Below, in pieces: positions 48,539-56,793 of a stretch of 64,000 nucleotides of DNA. The notes beneath the pieces are model-generated. The model was not told where the DNA came from and did no database searches. It worked only from the letters and a program-made list of their open reading frames with translations. Position 1 is the stretch's first letter; each line of letters begins with the position of its first letter. The DNA is from Solidesulfovibrio carbinolicus (lineage in GTDB: Bacteria; Desulfobacterota; Desulfovibrionia; Desulfovibrionales; Desulfovibrionaceae): positions 2,914,001-2,978,000 of the forward strand of contig NZ_CP026538.1 in the NCBI RefSeq assembly GCF_004135975.1. Reading direction: 5' to 3'. A program made the position numbers and the translations under genes.

Positions 48539-50755
48539 ATGACGCACTGCGCCATTGTCCACGATATACCGGGTCGGATGCGGCTGCGGTTCGCCTGCGC
48601 CGAAGCCTTTTCGGCGCAGGCTCCGGCCCTGGCCGCCGCCGCCGTATCCTTGTCCGGCGTGGCCGAGGTGATCCCCTCGCCTCGGACCCTCGGCCTGCTG
48701 GTTCTTTACAGCGGAGCCCCGGTGCGGCTGGCCCTTTTGGCCATGACCAAAAACGGCGACTCGGCCAAATCGGCCATGCTCACCCCCGCGCCCCGACGCC
48801 GGGGCAAGGCGGTCCGGGTCGTACGGCTCGGCAAGGTCGCCCTGGCCAAGGCCGGCGACAAACTCGCCAAGGCCGTCAACCTCCCGGCCGAGGCCGGGGA
48901 CAATCCCCCCTCGCCCTTGCAGGCCATGGCCCGCGAGGCCGGGATGTTCCTGCTGCGCGCCGCGTTGCCGCCGGCGTTTCGGCCGCTGTTTCTTATCAAG
49001 CGCGTCTGGCCGTTTATTAAGCGCGGCCTGGGGGCGCTTGTGCGCGGCAAGCTCAACGTCGAGGTCCTCGACGCCCTGGCGATTGGCGTGTCCATTGCCC
49101 GCAAGGACTACCGGGCCGCCACCGGCATCGCCCTGCTGCTGGGCCTTGGCGAGGTGCTGGAAAGCTACACCCGCAAGCGCTCCCGCGAGAGCCTGGCCGA
49201 AACCCTGGCCGCCTCCTTCGACGCCGTCTGGGTGCGCCGCGAGGACGGCCCGGTGCGCATCCCCGCCTCGGAAGTCGTGCCCGGCGACCTGGCCATCGTC
49301 ACCATGGGCAACGCCATCCCGGTGGACGGCGTGGTGGCCGAGGGCGAGGCCATGGTGAACCAGGCCTCCATGACCGGCGAACCCCTGCCCGCCCACAAGC
49401 GCGTGGGCCATACGGTCTTTGCCGGCACCGTGGTCGAGGAAGGCGAGATCGTTGTTCGGGTGGAAAAATCCGGCGGCGAGACCCGCATCCAAAAAATGGT
49501 GGAAGTCATCGAGGAGTCGGAGAACTACAAGGCCAAGGCCCAGGATCTGGCCGAACGCTTCGCCGACGCCGTGGTGCCCTGGACCCTGCTCGGCGCGGCC
49601 GTGGTCTTCGCCGTCACCCGTAACCCGCGCCTGGCCTCGGCCGTGCTGCTGGTGGACTTCTCCTGCGCGATAAAGCTCTCGGCCCCCCTGGCCGTGCTGG
49701 CCGCCATGCGCGAGGCCGCTTCCGGCGGCGTGCTGGTCAAGGGCGGCAAGTTCCTGGAGGGCGTGTCCTCGGCCGACGCCTTTGTCTTCGACAAGACCGG
49801 CACGCTGACCCAGGCCCGCCCCCGGGTGGCCGCCGTGGAACCCTTAAACGGCTACACCCGCCACGACGTCTTAAAGCTCGCCGCCTGCCTGGAGGAACAC
49901 TTCCCCCACCCGGTGGCCCGGGCCGTGGTGCGCCAGGCCGAGAAGGAAGGCATCGTCCACCAGGAGTTCCACGCTGAGGTGGATTACATCCTGGCCCACG
50001 GCCTGTCCTCCATGGTCGGCACGGACCGGGTGCGCCTGGGCAGCCGCCACTTCATCGGCGAGGACGAGGGCATCGACATCGCCGACGCCGACGCGGCCAT
50101 CGACGCCCGGGGCCTGGCCGGCCTGTCCACCCTCTATCTGGCCATCGGCGACGAAGTGGCCGGCGTGCTGGCCATCGAGGACCCGCTTGTCCCCGAAGCC
50201 CCGCGCGTGCTGCGCGAACTGACCGACCGGGGGGTTACGCGTCTGGTCATGCTCACCGGCGACGCCGCCGCCCCGGCCGCCATCGCGGCCAAGGAACTGG
50301 GCATCACCGACTACCACGCCCAGGTGCTGCCCGAAGACAAGACACGCATCGTGCGGGAACTGCGCGAGGCCGGCCACGTGGTGGCCATGGTCGGCGACGG
50401 CATCAACGATTCGCCGGCCCTGTCTGCCGCCAATGTTGGCATCGCCCCGCGCCACGGCGCGGATATTGCCCAGGCCGCCGCCGACATCCTGCTGGCCGAA
50501 GGCAGCCTGCAAAGCGTGGTGGCCCTGCGCGACATCGCCACCGGCCTCATGGGCCGGCTGCATGCCAACTTCCGGGCCATCTGCCTCATCAATTCCGTGA
50601 TCCTGGGCCTGGGGCTTTTCGGCCGCGTCACCCCGGGCGTCTCGGCCCTGGCCCACAATCTGGCCACCGTGGGCATTGCCCTGGCCAGCCTGCGGCCCTA
50701 TCTCCCCAAACACCTGCCAAGCGGAGGCGTCAGCCATGATAGCCAGCTGCATTGA
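48539..50755 (+). CDS. fezB: P1B-type ATPase of the FezB (P1B-6) kind, probable ferrosome iron pump
   Basis: A 738-residue metal-translocating P-type ATPase. The N-terminal region begins CAIVHDIPGRMRLRF and resembles an HMA fold without the CxxC. Actuator TGE (279-281), membrane helix 4 motif DFSCAIKLSAP with Ser-Cys-Ala (375-377) in place of Cys-Pro-Cys, phosphorylated Asp418 in DKTGT, the HP motif in EEHFPHPVARAVV, and VGDGINDSPALSAANVG follow. The lack of CPC argues against copper, zinc or cadmium exporters. SCA-type pumps with small partner proteins fit FezB, which loads iron into membrane-bound ferrosomes. The ATG at 48539 follows GGTGGAG; GTG at 48524 is an alternative. CtpC-like Mn export is the main alternative function. 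Confidence 0.75.
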   Translation: MTHCAIVHDIPGRMRLRFACAEAFSAQAPALAAAAVSLSGVAEVIPSPRTLGLLVLYSGAPVRLALLAMTKNGDSAKSAMLTPAPRRRGKAVRVVRLGKVALAKAGDKLAKAVNLPAEAGDNPPSPLQAMAREAGMFLLRAALPPAFRPLFLIKRVWPFIKRGLGALVRGKLNVEVLDALAIGVSIARKDYRAATGIALLLGLGEVLESYTRKRSRESLAETLAASFDAVWVRREDGPVRIPASEVVPGDLAIVTMGNAIPVDGVVAEGEAMVNQASMTGEPLPAHKRVGHTVFAGTVVEEGEIVVRVEKSGGETRIQKMVEVIEESENYKAKAQDLAERFADAVVPWTLLGAAVVFAVTRNPRLASAVLLVDFSCAIKLSAPLAVLAAMREAASGGVLVKGGKFLEGVSSADAFVFDKTGTLTQARPRVAAVEPLNGYTRHDVLKLAACLEEHFPHPVARAVVRQAEKEGIVHQEFHAEVDYILAHGLSSMVGTDRVRLGSRHFIGEDEGIDIADADAAIDARGLAGLSTLYLAIGDEVAGVLAIEDPLVPEAPRVLRELTDRGVTRLVMLTGDAAAPAAIAAKELGITDYHAQVLPEDKTRIVRELREAGHVVAMVGDGINDSPALSAANVGIAPRHGADIAQAAADILLAEGSLQSVVALRDIATGLMGRLHANFRAICLINSVILGLGLFGRVTPGVSALAHNLATVGIALASLRPYLPKHLPSGGVSHDSQLH

Positions 50756-51176
50756 AGGCCGCATCCGGTTCCGGCATCCGGCCCTGTCCGACCCCGAACT
50801 CCTGGAAATCGTCACCAGCCAACTCGCCGCCATGCCCGGTATCACCGAGATAGAGGCCAATCCCCGCACCGGCAGTGTGCTTGTCAGCCATGACGCGTCC
50901 GTGGCCACCAGCGACCTCGTGGCCATGGCCGAGGCCCTGGCCGCCACCCATGCCGAAGCGTTGGCCGAGGCCGCGCCGGCCAAGCCCGCCAAAAAGAACA
51001 TGACCCCGGCCCAGCTCAAGCGCCGCACCCAGAAGATCGGCCTGGCCACCTGCATGGCCGGAGCCGTGGCCACGGGTCTGGCCGACACCAAGGCCGCCCA
51101 CCTGACCTTCGGTTTCGCCCTGGCCGGCTTCGCCGCCTGGCACCTCTACATGCACCGGCGGCGGTTTCTGGCCTGA
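50736..51176 (+). CDS. fezC: HMA-like domain membrane protein, probable ferrosome protein FezC
   Basis: A 146-residue protein. The N-terminal domain (1-75) has an HMA-like pattern (CIEGRIRFRHPALSDPEL, MPGITEIEANPRTGSVLV) without the metal-binding CxxC. An Ala/Pro/Lys linker leads to two closely spaced hydrophobic segments near the C-terminus (about 100-140) and a basic tail MHRRRFLA. The motif GRIRFRHP echoes PGRMRLRF at the start of the ATPase, suggesting related domains. The ATG at 50736 follows GCGGAGG and overlaps the end of fezB by 20 bp, so the two are translationally coupled. FezC is the name of the third ferrosome protein in D. magneticus; assignment here is by context. Confidence 0.65.
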   Translation: MIASCIEGRIRFRHPALSDPELLEIVTSQLAAMPGITEIEANPRTGSVLVSHDASVATSDLVAMAEALAATHAEALAEAAPAKPAKKNMTPAQLKRRTQKIGLATCMAGAVATGLADTKAAHLTFGFALAGFAAWHLYMHRRRFLA

Positions 51177-51194
51177 TCCCCGGACCGCTTTCGT

Positions 51195-51887
51195 ATGACC
51201 ATGTTTAAAAGTCCGCTGCTCGAATCCTGCGGCATGCTGGATGTCGTCGCGCCCGACAAGGTGTGCGGCGACATCCTGCTCGCCCTGGTCCATCAACTGG
51301 CTGAATCCCTGGGCCGGGCCATTGACGCCAAGGATTCCCACACCATGGCCCACTCCGAGGAGGTGGCCGAGGTGTCGAAATTCCTGGCCGCCGCCATGGG
51401 CCTGTCCCGGGAGAGCGTCGCCTGCGTCCACGTGGCCGGCCATCTCCACGACATCGGCAAGATCGGCGTGCCCGACGCCGTTTTGGGCAAGCCCGGCCGC
51501 CTGGACCCCGACGAATGGCGGCAGATGCAGGCCCATCCGACCATCGGCGCGGACATCCTCGACCCTCTGGACTGCCTGGCCCGCACCGGCATCGTGGAAA
51601 TGGTGCGCGCCCACCATGAACGTTTCGACGGCTCGGGCTATCCCGCCGGCCTCAAAGGCCGGGAGATTCCCCTTGGCGCGCGCATCATAAGCGTCGCCGA
51701 CAGCCTGTCGGCCATGCTCCAGACCCGGCCCTACCGCCCGGCCATGGGCTTTGCCGAGGCCCATCGGGAGATTGTGCGCTGCGCTGGCAGCCAGTTCGAC
51801 CCCGATGTGGTGGACGCCTTCCTGGCTGTGGCCGGCGACGTACGCCAGCTTCTGGGCTCCTGCCGGGGCGGCGTCTTGGTGCCCTGA
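51195..51887 (+). CDS. HD-GYP domain protein, probable cyclic-di-GMP phosphodiesterase
   Basis: A 230-residue cytoplasmic protein made of little more than an HD-GYP domain. The metal-binding HD is in VAGHLHDIGKIGVPDAVLGK, followed by the second histidine pair RAHHERFDGSGYPAGLKG with an intact GYP, and then ISVADSLSAMLQTRPYRP. All residues expected for c-di-GMP hydrolysis are present. No sensor domain is attached, so activity would depend on partners or expression. It begins 18 bp after fezC and is probably in the same operon, which would tie iron-organelle genes to second-messenger turnover. Met at 51201 is a possible alternative start. Confidence 0.85.
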   Translation: MTMFKSPLLESCGMLDVVAPDKVCGDILLALVHQLAESLGRAIDAKDSHTMAHSEEVAEVSKFLAAAMGLSRESVACVHVAGHLHDIGKIGVPDAVLGKPGRLDPDEWRQMQAHPTIGADILDPLDCLARTGIVEMVRAHHERFDGSGYPAGLKGREIPLGARIISVADSLSAMLQTRPYRPAMGFAEAHREIVRCAGSQFDPDVVDAFLAVAGDVRQLLGSCRGGVLVP

Positions 51888-51968
51888 AAACGCGGCCAAG
51901 GCAAAACGAGTCGGGAACGGCCGACTTGCGCCCGCTCCTGGGCGGCGGCTGAAATTTCAGAACACAAT

Positions 51969-51987
51969 GATAATGACTATCCAAATC
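51969..51987 (+). promoter_or_regulatory. Fur-box-like site upstream of the porin
   Basis: GATAATGACTATCCAAATC matches the classical Fur box at 14 of 19 positions, with the first eight bases exact. It lies 77 bp upstream of the porin start. A 12-bp palindrome, CTGAAATTTCAG, is just before it at 51949-51960. Confidence 0.5.
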
Positions 51988-52063
51988 ATTTAGCAGACAT
52001 TGCTTCCAGGCCACTGTCATCGGAAACCCTTCAACCACGCGGAAACGGGAAGGAGTGTCGCTC

Positions 52064-53491
52064 ATGCGAAAAACGGTCGCGTTGCTGACCCTGGCCATTG
52101 TGGCCGCTACGGCGGTCCCGGCCTGGTCGGCCACGGAAGTCAAAATGGCCGGGGATGCCCGGGTGTACGGCGTCTTTTTCGCCAATCGCAATTTCACCGG
52201 CTGGGACGAGACCGGAACCCAGACCGAGGACCGGCTCACCATCTGGCAGCGCCTGCGCCTGCGGGCTGATTTCGTCGCCAACGAAAACCTCAAATTCCGC
52301 TTCGGGATGCGCGTGGACGACGAGGCCTGGGGGCATGACTACCTCACCGCCGCCAACCCCCAGGTGGCCATCCAGCCCTACCTGGCCTACCTCCAGTTCA
52401 AATGGCCGGGCACGGACATCGAGGTGACGGCCGGCTACCAGCCCTTTTCCGTGCCCCAGACCGAGGTCTTCTACGACAGCATCGTGCTGGCCGCCGACGA
52501 CGGCGACCAGTCCAGCGCCGCGCTTTTCGTGAAAATCCCGGTCATTGACGACGTGTTGACCATTGAAGCCGCCTACGGCCGGCTGCTGGACGCCTACCGC
52601 ACCTACCAGCCCACCACCACCCAGGTGGGCGACGCCTTCGACGTCTACCGCCTGGCCCTGCCCGTCACCGTGGACGGCTTCGAGGCCACGCCCTGGGGCC
52701 TTGTCGGCGTGTACGGCAAGGAGGCCGATCCCGAAGGCTACTTCGACGCCGGCCTGCGCTCGGCCGGCAGCTACCTCGACCCCGCCGGCTACAAGGACAA
52801 CCAAAATCCCATGTGGTGGGGCGGCTTGGCCCTTTCCGTCACCGCCCTGGACCCGGTGAAGCTCTATTTCGACGGCATCTACGGCAACGCCGCCGGCTCG
52901 GACAGGTCACGAAACCGCCGCGAAGGCTATTTCTTCGACGCCGGCCTGACCTACACGGGCCTGGACTGGGCCACCCCGGGGCTTTTCGGCTGGCTGGCCA
53001 GCGGCGAGGACGCGAGCCTGGCCAACGGCAGCGAACGTCTGCCGGTCATCGCCCCCAAATGGGGGCCGGGCACCTCGTTTCTGTTTGACTGCGATCAGGA
53101 GTTCGCCAACAACTCCATGGGCGTCAATCCGCTGGGCTCCTGGGGCCTGGCCTTGGCCGTGCGCGACATCTCGTTTATCGAGGCTTTAAAAAGCCGGCTG
53201 ACCGCCGCCGTCATGGCCGGCCGCAACAGCCCGGCGGGCCTTCGCAAGGCCGTCTGGGCCACCGGCGGTCCCGGCGAGTACGTGACCATGGGCCGCGACC
53301 TGGCCGAAGGGGAATGGGTGTTTGGCCTCAATTTCGACCACAGCTACGAGCTGACCGAAGCCTTGACGCTGACCCTGCAAACCGGCTTCGCCTCGCCCCA
53401 GGGGCTTAAGACCAGCATCTGGGGCCACCGCATGACCAACCAGGCCACCGACGCCTGGATGGCTTCCCTGGGTTTCCTGTACACCTTCTAG
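52064..53491 (+). CDS. Outer-membrane porin of the Desulfovibrio type
   Basis: A 475-residue beta-barrel outer-membrane protein. A clear signal peptide (MRKTVALLTLAIVAATAVPA, cleavage near AWSA) is followed by alternating amphipathic strands and a C-terminal SLGFLYTF ending in Phe, the outer-membrane insertion signal. The sequence resembles the abundant homodimeric or trimeric porins of Desulfovibrio. The ATG at 52064 follows GGGAAGGAG; GTG at 52055 is inside that site and less likely. A Fur-box-like sequence in its promoter suggests iron control, in step with the fez operon upstream. Solute specificity is unknown. Confidence 0.8.
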   Translation: MRKTVALLTLAIVAATAVPAWSATEVKMAGDARVYGVFFANRNFTGWDETGTQTEDRLTIWQRLRLRADFVANENLKFRFGMRVDDEAWGHDYLTAANPQVAIQPYLAYLQFKWPGTDIEVTAGYQPFSVPQTEVFYDSIVLAADDGDQSSAALFVKIPVIDDVLTIEAAYGRLLDAYRTYQPTTTQVGDAFDVYRLALPVTVDGFEATPWGLVGVYGKEADPEGYFDAGLRSAGSYLDPAGYKDNQNPMWWGGLALSVTALDPVKLYFDGIYGNAAGSDRSRNRREGYFFDAGLTYTGLDWATPGLFGWLASGEDASLANGSERLPVIAPKWGPGTSFLFDCDQEFANNSMGVNPLGSWGLALAVRDISFIEALKSRLTAAVMAGRNSPAGLRKAVWATGGPGEYVTMGRDLAEGEWVFGLNFDHSYELTEALTLTLQTGFASPQGLKTSIWGHRMTNQATDAWMASLGFLYTF

Positions 53492-53548
53492 TTCCCGGAG
53501 TCGGGGCGCGTCCACGTCCCGGCTCCCGGTTCCGCCGTTTGCTTGCCG

Positions 53549-53582
53549 CGCCCGGCCAGGATGCCGCCATCCTGGCCGGGCG
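53549..53582. terminator. Hairpin, possible porin terminator
   Basis: A perfect 14-bp stem, CGCCCGGCCAGGAT / ATCCTGGCCGGGCG, with a 6-base loop, 57 bp past the porin stop. It lacks a T run, so termination would be weak or Rho-assisted. Confidence 0.5.
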
Positions 53583-53827
53583 TTGCCTCCGTTGGTCACG
53601 GCAAGGTGCTTGCTGCCCAGACTGCGAGGCCGGTTGCCTCCGCACGGCGGCCATTGCCGCCGACATGGCCACCCTGCGCCAGTACGGCTTGAAAAAAATC
53701 ATCAGGTATATCAAGATGATAAAAGAGATCATCCGGGTCACGGCGGTCTGAGGCCGCAGCCTCTTGACAGGAACATGGCGTCGATATATGTCCGCCCATC
53801 CCGTCTCGGGATGGGTCTTGACAGCTT

Positions 53828-53843
53828 GTGAACCGGTGTTAAC
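53828..53843 (+). promoter_or_regulatory. TetR operator 1 (upstream of tetR)
   Basis: GTGAAC-CGGT-GTTAAC, nine bases before the tetR ATG and just after a TTGACA (53818-53823). The same hexamers with the same 4-bp spacing recur before the esterase gene. Confidence 0.6.
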
Positions 53844-53851
53844 TTCCCCCC

Positions 53852-54445
53852 ATGGCTGAACGTCTGGAATCCCCCTTGCGCCGCGAACAGATCGCCGAAG
53901 CCGCCCTGGACATTGTCGTGCGCCAGGGCATCGGCGCCGTGACCGTGCGCCGCGTGGCCGAAGCCGTGGGTATCTCGGCCGCCGCCCTCTATCGTCACTA
54001 CAAAAGCAAGGTCGATATCCTGGCCGCCGTCATGCACGAACACCAGGAATTCTTCATGGCCACGGTGCGCACGGCCAAGGCCGAGTCGACGAGTCCACTG
54101 GACGCGATCCGCCGGCTGTACCACTCTTCCATGGTCATGGTCAGCCGCTATTGCGCCTTGCCCGTCGTCTTTTTGTCCGACGTGTTGTGGTTCGAGGAAC
54201 CGGAGTTGCGCGCCCTCAAACTGCAACACCACAAAATGCTGCGGGACATCGTCGTGGAACTGATTATCGCTGGGCAGCAGGCCGGCGAAATCCGCACCGA
54301 TCTGCGCCCGGAAGAAATCGTGATTCATTTTCTCGGGCTCATCGCCATGCCGGCCCTTATCCAGGCACGCACGCCGGAAGATCTGGACATGCCCCGCCAG
54401 ATCACGGCCAACTGGGAGTTGTTCGCCCATGCCGTTGCTCCATGA
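53852..54445 (+). CDS. TetR family transcriptional regulator
   Basis: A 197-residue repressor-type regulator. The N-terminal helix-turn-helix (about 10-60) reads REQIAEAALDIVVRQGIGAV and VRRVAEAVGISAAALYRHYK. The C-terminal ligand-binding helices have no close known type. It stands directly upstream of an esterase, an AcrAB-type RND pump and a MarR gene in the same orientation. Matching operator-like sites before tetR and before the esterase suggest that it controls itself and the pump operon. The inducer is unknown. Confidence 0.88.
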   Translation: MAERLESPLRREQIAEAALDIVVRQGIGAVTVRRVAEAVGISAAALYRHYKSKVDILAAVMHEHQEFFMATVRTAKAESTSPLDAIRRLYHSSMVMVSRYCALPVVFLSDVLWFEEPELRALKLQHHKMLRDIVVELIIAGQQAGEIRTDLRPEEIVIHFLGLIAMPALIQARTPEDLDMPRQITANWELFAHAVAP

Positions 54446-54462
54446 TTTTTTTCGCCCCCGAA

Positions 54463-54478
54463 GTGAACACTCGTTAAC
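54463..54478 (+). promoter_or_regulatory. TetR operator 2 (upstream of the esterase-RND operon)
   Basis: GTGAAC-ACTC-GTTAAC, with hexamers and spacing identical to operator 1. Aligned to the reverse complement of operator 1, AAGT-AACAC and GTT-AC are shared over a 21-bp frame. Confidence 0.6.
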
Positions 54479-54488
54479 ACCCAGCGCC

Positions 54489-55442
54489 ATGCCGTTCCAT
54501 CGTCTGACCCTGGGTCTTGCAGGCTTGGCCGCCCTGGCCGTGCTGGCCGGGCGGGCCGTCTCCGATGCGCCCGCGCCCACTCCGGCCCGCCGCACCCTGG
54601 CCGCCGTCCAGGACCGCTATGCCGGACGGTTGCCGCATCCACCGGAAACCGGGGAACTGGCCGTCTATGCCGGCGCGCCCGGAGAGCCGGCCCTGGACTG
54701 CGCCGCTCTGGCCAAGGACCGGACCATGGTCGCCCTGGTCTTTGGCCAGTCCAACGCCTCCAACACCGTGGACCCGGGCTACGAATCCGGCCGGCCGGTC
54801 TACGCCTTTGCCGACGGCGTGTGCACCAAGGCCCGCGACGCCCTGCCCGGGGCCACCGGAACCAAGGGCAGCTCCTGGCCGCGCCTGGGCGACAAGCTCA
54901 TTGCCGGCGGCTTCTACGACGCCGTCATATTCGCCAACATCGCCCGGGGCGGCTCCTCCATTCTCGAATGGGGGCCGGGCGGCCGCCATAACGCCGTGCT
55001 CCTGGCCTCCCTGGATTCCCTGGCCCGGGCCGGGCTGCCGCCCACCCACGTGCTTCTCCACCAGGGCGAGGCCGACTGCGCCCTGGGCGTGGCCGCGCCA
55101 GACTACGCCGCCATGCTCGCCGCCGTCATCGACCAGATCCGTAACAAAGTCGGGCCGGCGACCGACGTTGTCGTCGCCCGGACCTCCCAGTATTTCGACC
55201 TGGTCTGCGGCAACGCGGCCAACCCGGCCTGCTACAAGACCTGCCCGGCCTTGACCCAGGCACAAACCGCAGCGGCCGACCCGCAGCGCCATGTCCTGTC
55301 CGGCCCGGACACCGACCGCCTCGTGCCCTTTGCCGACCGCAACGACGGCTACCATTTCACGGCCCAGGCCGCCGACCGCTTCGCCGAGGCCTGGCTGCCT
55401 CAGCTCGCCCGGAGCGAGGCCGCCCCAAGCCGCCTGCAATGA
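54489..55442 (+). CDS. SGNH-type esterase (SASA/sialate O-acetylesterase-like), exported
   Basis: A 317-residue protein with a signal peptide (LTLGLAGLAALAVLAGRAVS) and an SGNH hydrolase fold of the carbohydrate acetyl-esterase (DUF303/SASA) group. The nucleophile serine is in ALVFGQSNASN, the conserved HQGE(S/A)D motif appears as LLHQGEADCA, and the Asp-His pair is in RNDGYHFTAQAADRFAEAWL. It should act in the periplasm on acetylated sugars or similar esters. Four or more cysteines in its second half (CGNAANPACYKTC) may form disulfides. It is the first gene of an RND efflux operon, preceded by TetR operator 2. Its natural substrate and reason for being there are unknown. Confidence 0.78.
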   Translation: MPFHRLTLGLAGLAALAVLAGRAVSDAPAPTPARRTLAAVQDRYAGRLPHPPETGELAVYAGAPGEPALDCAALAKDRTMVALVFGQSNASNTVDPGYESGRPVYAFADGVCTKARDALPGATGTKGSSWPRLGDKLIAGGFYDAVIFANIARGGSSILEWGPGGRHNAVLLASLDSLARAGLPPTHVLLHQGEADCALGVAAPDYAAMLAAVIDQIRNKVGPATDVVVARTSQYFDLVCGNAANPACYKTCPALTQAQTAAADPQRHVLSGPDTDRLVPFADRNDGYHFTAQAADRFAEAWLPQLARSEAAPSRLQ

Positions 55443-55512
55443 ACCCGCAACCCTTTTCGCCCGCAACCGGCCGTCGCCATGAGCGCGACAGCCGCCTGTC
55501 CCGGAGGGAATC

Positions 55513-56793
55513 ATGACTGTCTCCATTTTCGCCAAGGCCGCGCGCGCAACCGTCGCCATGTGCCTGCCTTTTGCCCTGGCCGCCGCCCTGTCCGGCTGCG
55601 CCACCGAAAGCTCGGGCCAGGAAAACGCCGCCGCGCCGCCGCCGCCGGAAATCGTGGCCTACGCTGTCAAACAGGCCGACATCCCCTTGGAAATGGCCTT
55701 CATGGGCCAGACCGCCGGCTCCCGCGAGGTCGAGGTCCGGGCCAGGGTCGGCGGCATTTTGCTTCGCCGCAACTTTGAAGAAGGCTCACGCGTGCGCCAG
55801 GGCCAGCTCATGTTCGAGATCGACCCGGCCCCCTACCAGGCCGCCCTGGAACAGGCCAAGGGTTCCCTGGCCCAGGCCGAGGCCAGTCTGGCCCAGGCCA
55901 AGCGCGACGCCGAACGCATGGACAAGCTCTTTAAGGGCGACGTGGTGGCCCGCAAGGACTTCGACGACTCCAAGACCCTGGTGGAAACCGGGACCGCCGC
56001 CGTGGACGCGGCCAAGGGCAAGGTCCGCGAGGCTTCGCTTAATCTCGAATGGACCAAGGTCACGGCCCCCATTTCCGGCATGACCAGCAAGGAGACCCGC
56101 TCCGAAGGCAGCCTCGTCACCACCGGCTCCGACGGCAGCTTGCTCACCACCATGTCCCGGGTCGATCCCATCTATGTGAACTTCTCCATGTCCGGCCAGG
56201 AGATGATGAAGATCCGCAAGCTGCGGGCCGAGGGCAAGGTGGTCGTGGACGGCGGCGACTTCAGCGTGGGCCTGATCCTGCCCGACGGCTCGCGCTACCC
56301 CCAGCTAGGCCGCATCAACTTCACCGACACCCAGGTCGATGCCACAACCGGCGTGGTCAAGGTCCGGGCCGAATTCTCAAACCCCGACGGCGCGGTGCTG
56401 CCCGGCCAGTTCGTGCGGGTGCGCCTTGAGGGCGCGCGCTTCAAGGACGTCTTGGCCGTGCCCCAGGGCGCGGTGCTCAACACCCAGATGGGGGCCATGG
56501 TCTGGACGCTCGACGACAAGAACCAGGTCGCCCCGCGCCCGGTGGTCCTCGGCGAAGCCGTGGGCAACGACTACCTCGTCGAGCAGGGCCTTGGGGCCGG
56601 CGAACGCATCATCGCCGAAGGCGTGATCAAGGTGCGCCCGGGCCTGACCGTGCGTGTGCGCGGCGAGGAACCCAAGCAGGCCCAGCAGCCGACAGCAGCC
56701 CAGGCCGCCCCGCAACAGGCTCCCAAGGACGCCCCGGCCGCCGCCCAGAACGGCGAGGCCGCCAAGGCCGAGGCCAAGGAGAACCGTTCATGA
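55513..56793 (+). CDS. RND efflux periplasmic adaptor, AcrA/MexA type, lipoprotein
   Basis: A 426-residue adaptor of a tripartite drug pump. It has a signal peptide and lipobox ([11 protein letters not shown]), lipoyl halves at [20 protein letters not shown] and [19 protein letters not shown], a helical hairpin with [20 protein letters not shown], and a beta-barrel. A C-terminal Gln/Ala/Pro-rich tail (about 385-426) is longer than usual. The stop overlaps the permease start by four bases (ATGA), so the two are translationally coupled. Confidence 0.92.
   Translation: MTVSIFAKAARATVAMCLPFALAAALSGCATESSGQENAAAPPPPEIVAYAVKQADIPLEMAFMGQTAGSREVEVRARVGGILLRRNFEEGSRVRQGQLMFEIDPAPYQAALEQAKGSLAQAEASLAQAKRDAERMDKLFKGDVVARKDFDDSKTLVETGTAAVDAAKGKVREASLNLEWTKVTAPISGMTSKETRSEGSLVTTGSDGSLLTTMSRVDPIYVNFSMSGQEMMKIRKLRAEGKVVVDGGDFSVGLILPDGSRYPQLGRINFTDTQVDATTGVVKVRAEFSNPDGAVLPGQFVRVRLEGARFKDVLAVPQGAVLNTQMGAMVWTLDDKNQVAPRPVVLGEAVGNDYLVEQGLGAGERIIAEGVIKVRPGLTVRVRGEEPKQAQQPTAAQAAPQQAPKDAPAAAQNGEAAKAEAKENRS

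Larger units (their letters stand above)
53492..53851. other. Intergenic stretch between porin and tetR
   Basis: A 360-base gap with no convincing gene. It holds a long hairpin (53549-53582), two copies of TCTTGACAG (about 53762 and 53816), an 8-bp stem (CCCATCCC / GGGATGGG, 53795-53815) and the tetR operator. A short plus-strand frame ending at 53751 has no ribosome-binding site or recognisable composition. Confidence 0.55.

Noticed and set aside
48539-50755. Reading the P-type ATPase as a copper or zinc/cadmium exporter
   Set aside because: It lacks the Cys-Pro-Cys of helix 4 and any CxxC in its N-terminal domain; the SCA motif and small partners point elsewhere.
48248-51176. Magnetosome island genes
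   Set aside because: D. magneticus-like organisms can carry mam genes, but none of the Mam or Mad families is visible here; the fez interpretation explains the locus better.
53539-53751. A 70-codon plus-strand frame after the porin
   Set aside because: No ribosome-binding site, it overlaps the terminator-like hairpin, and its composition is unlike a real protein.
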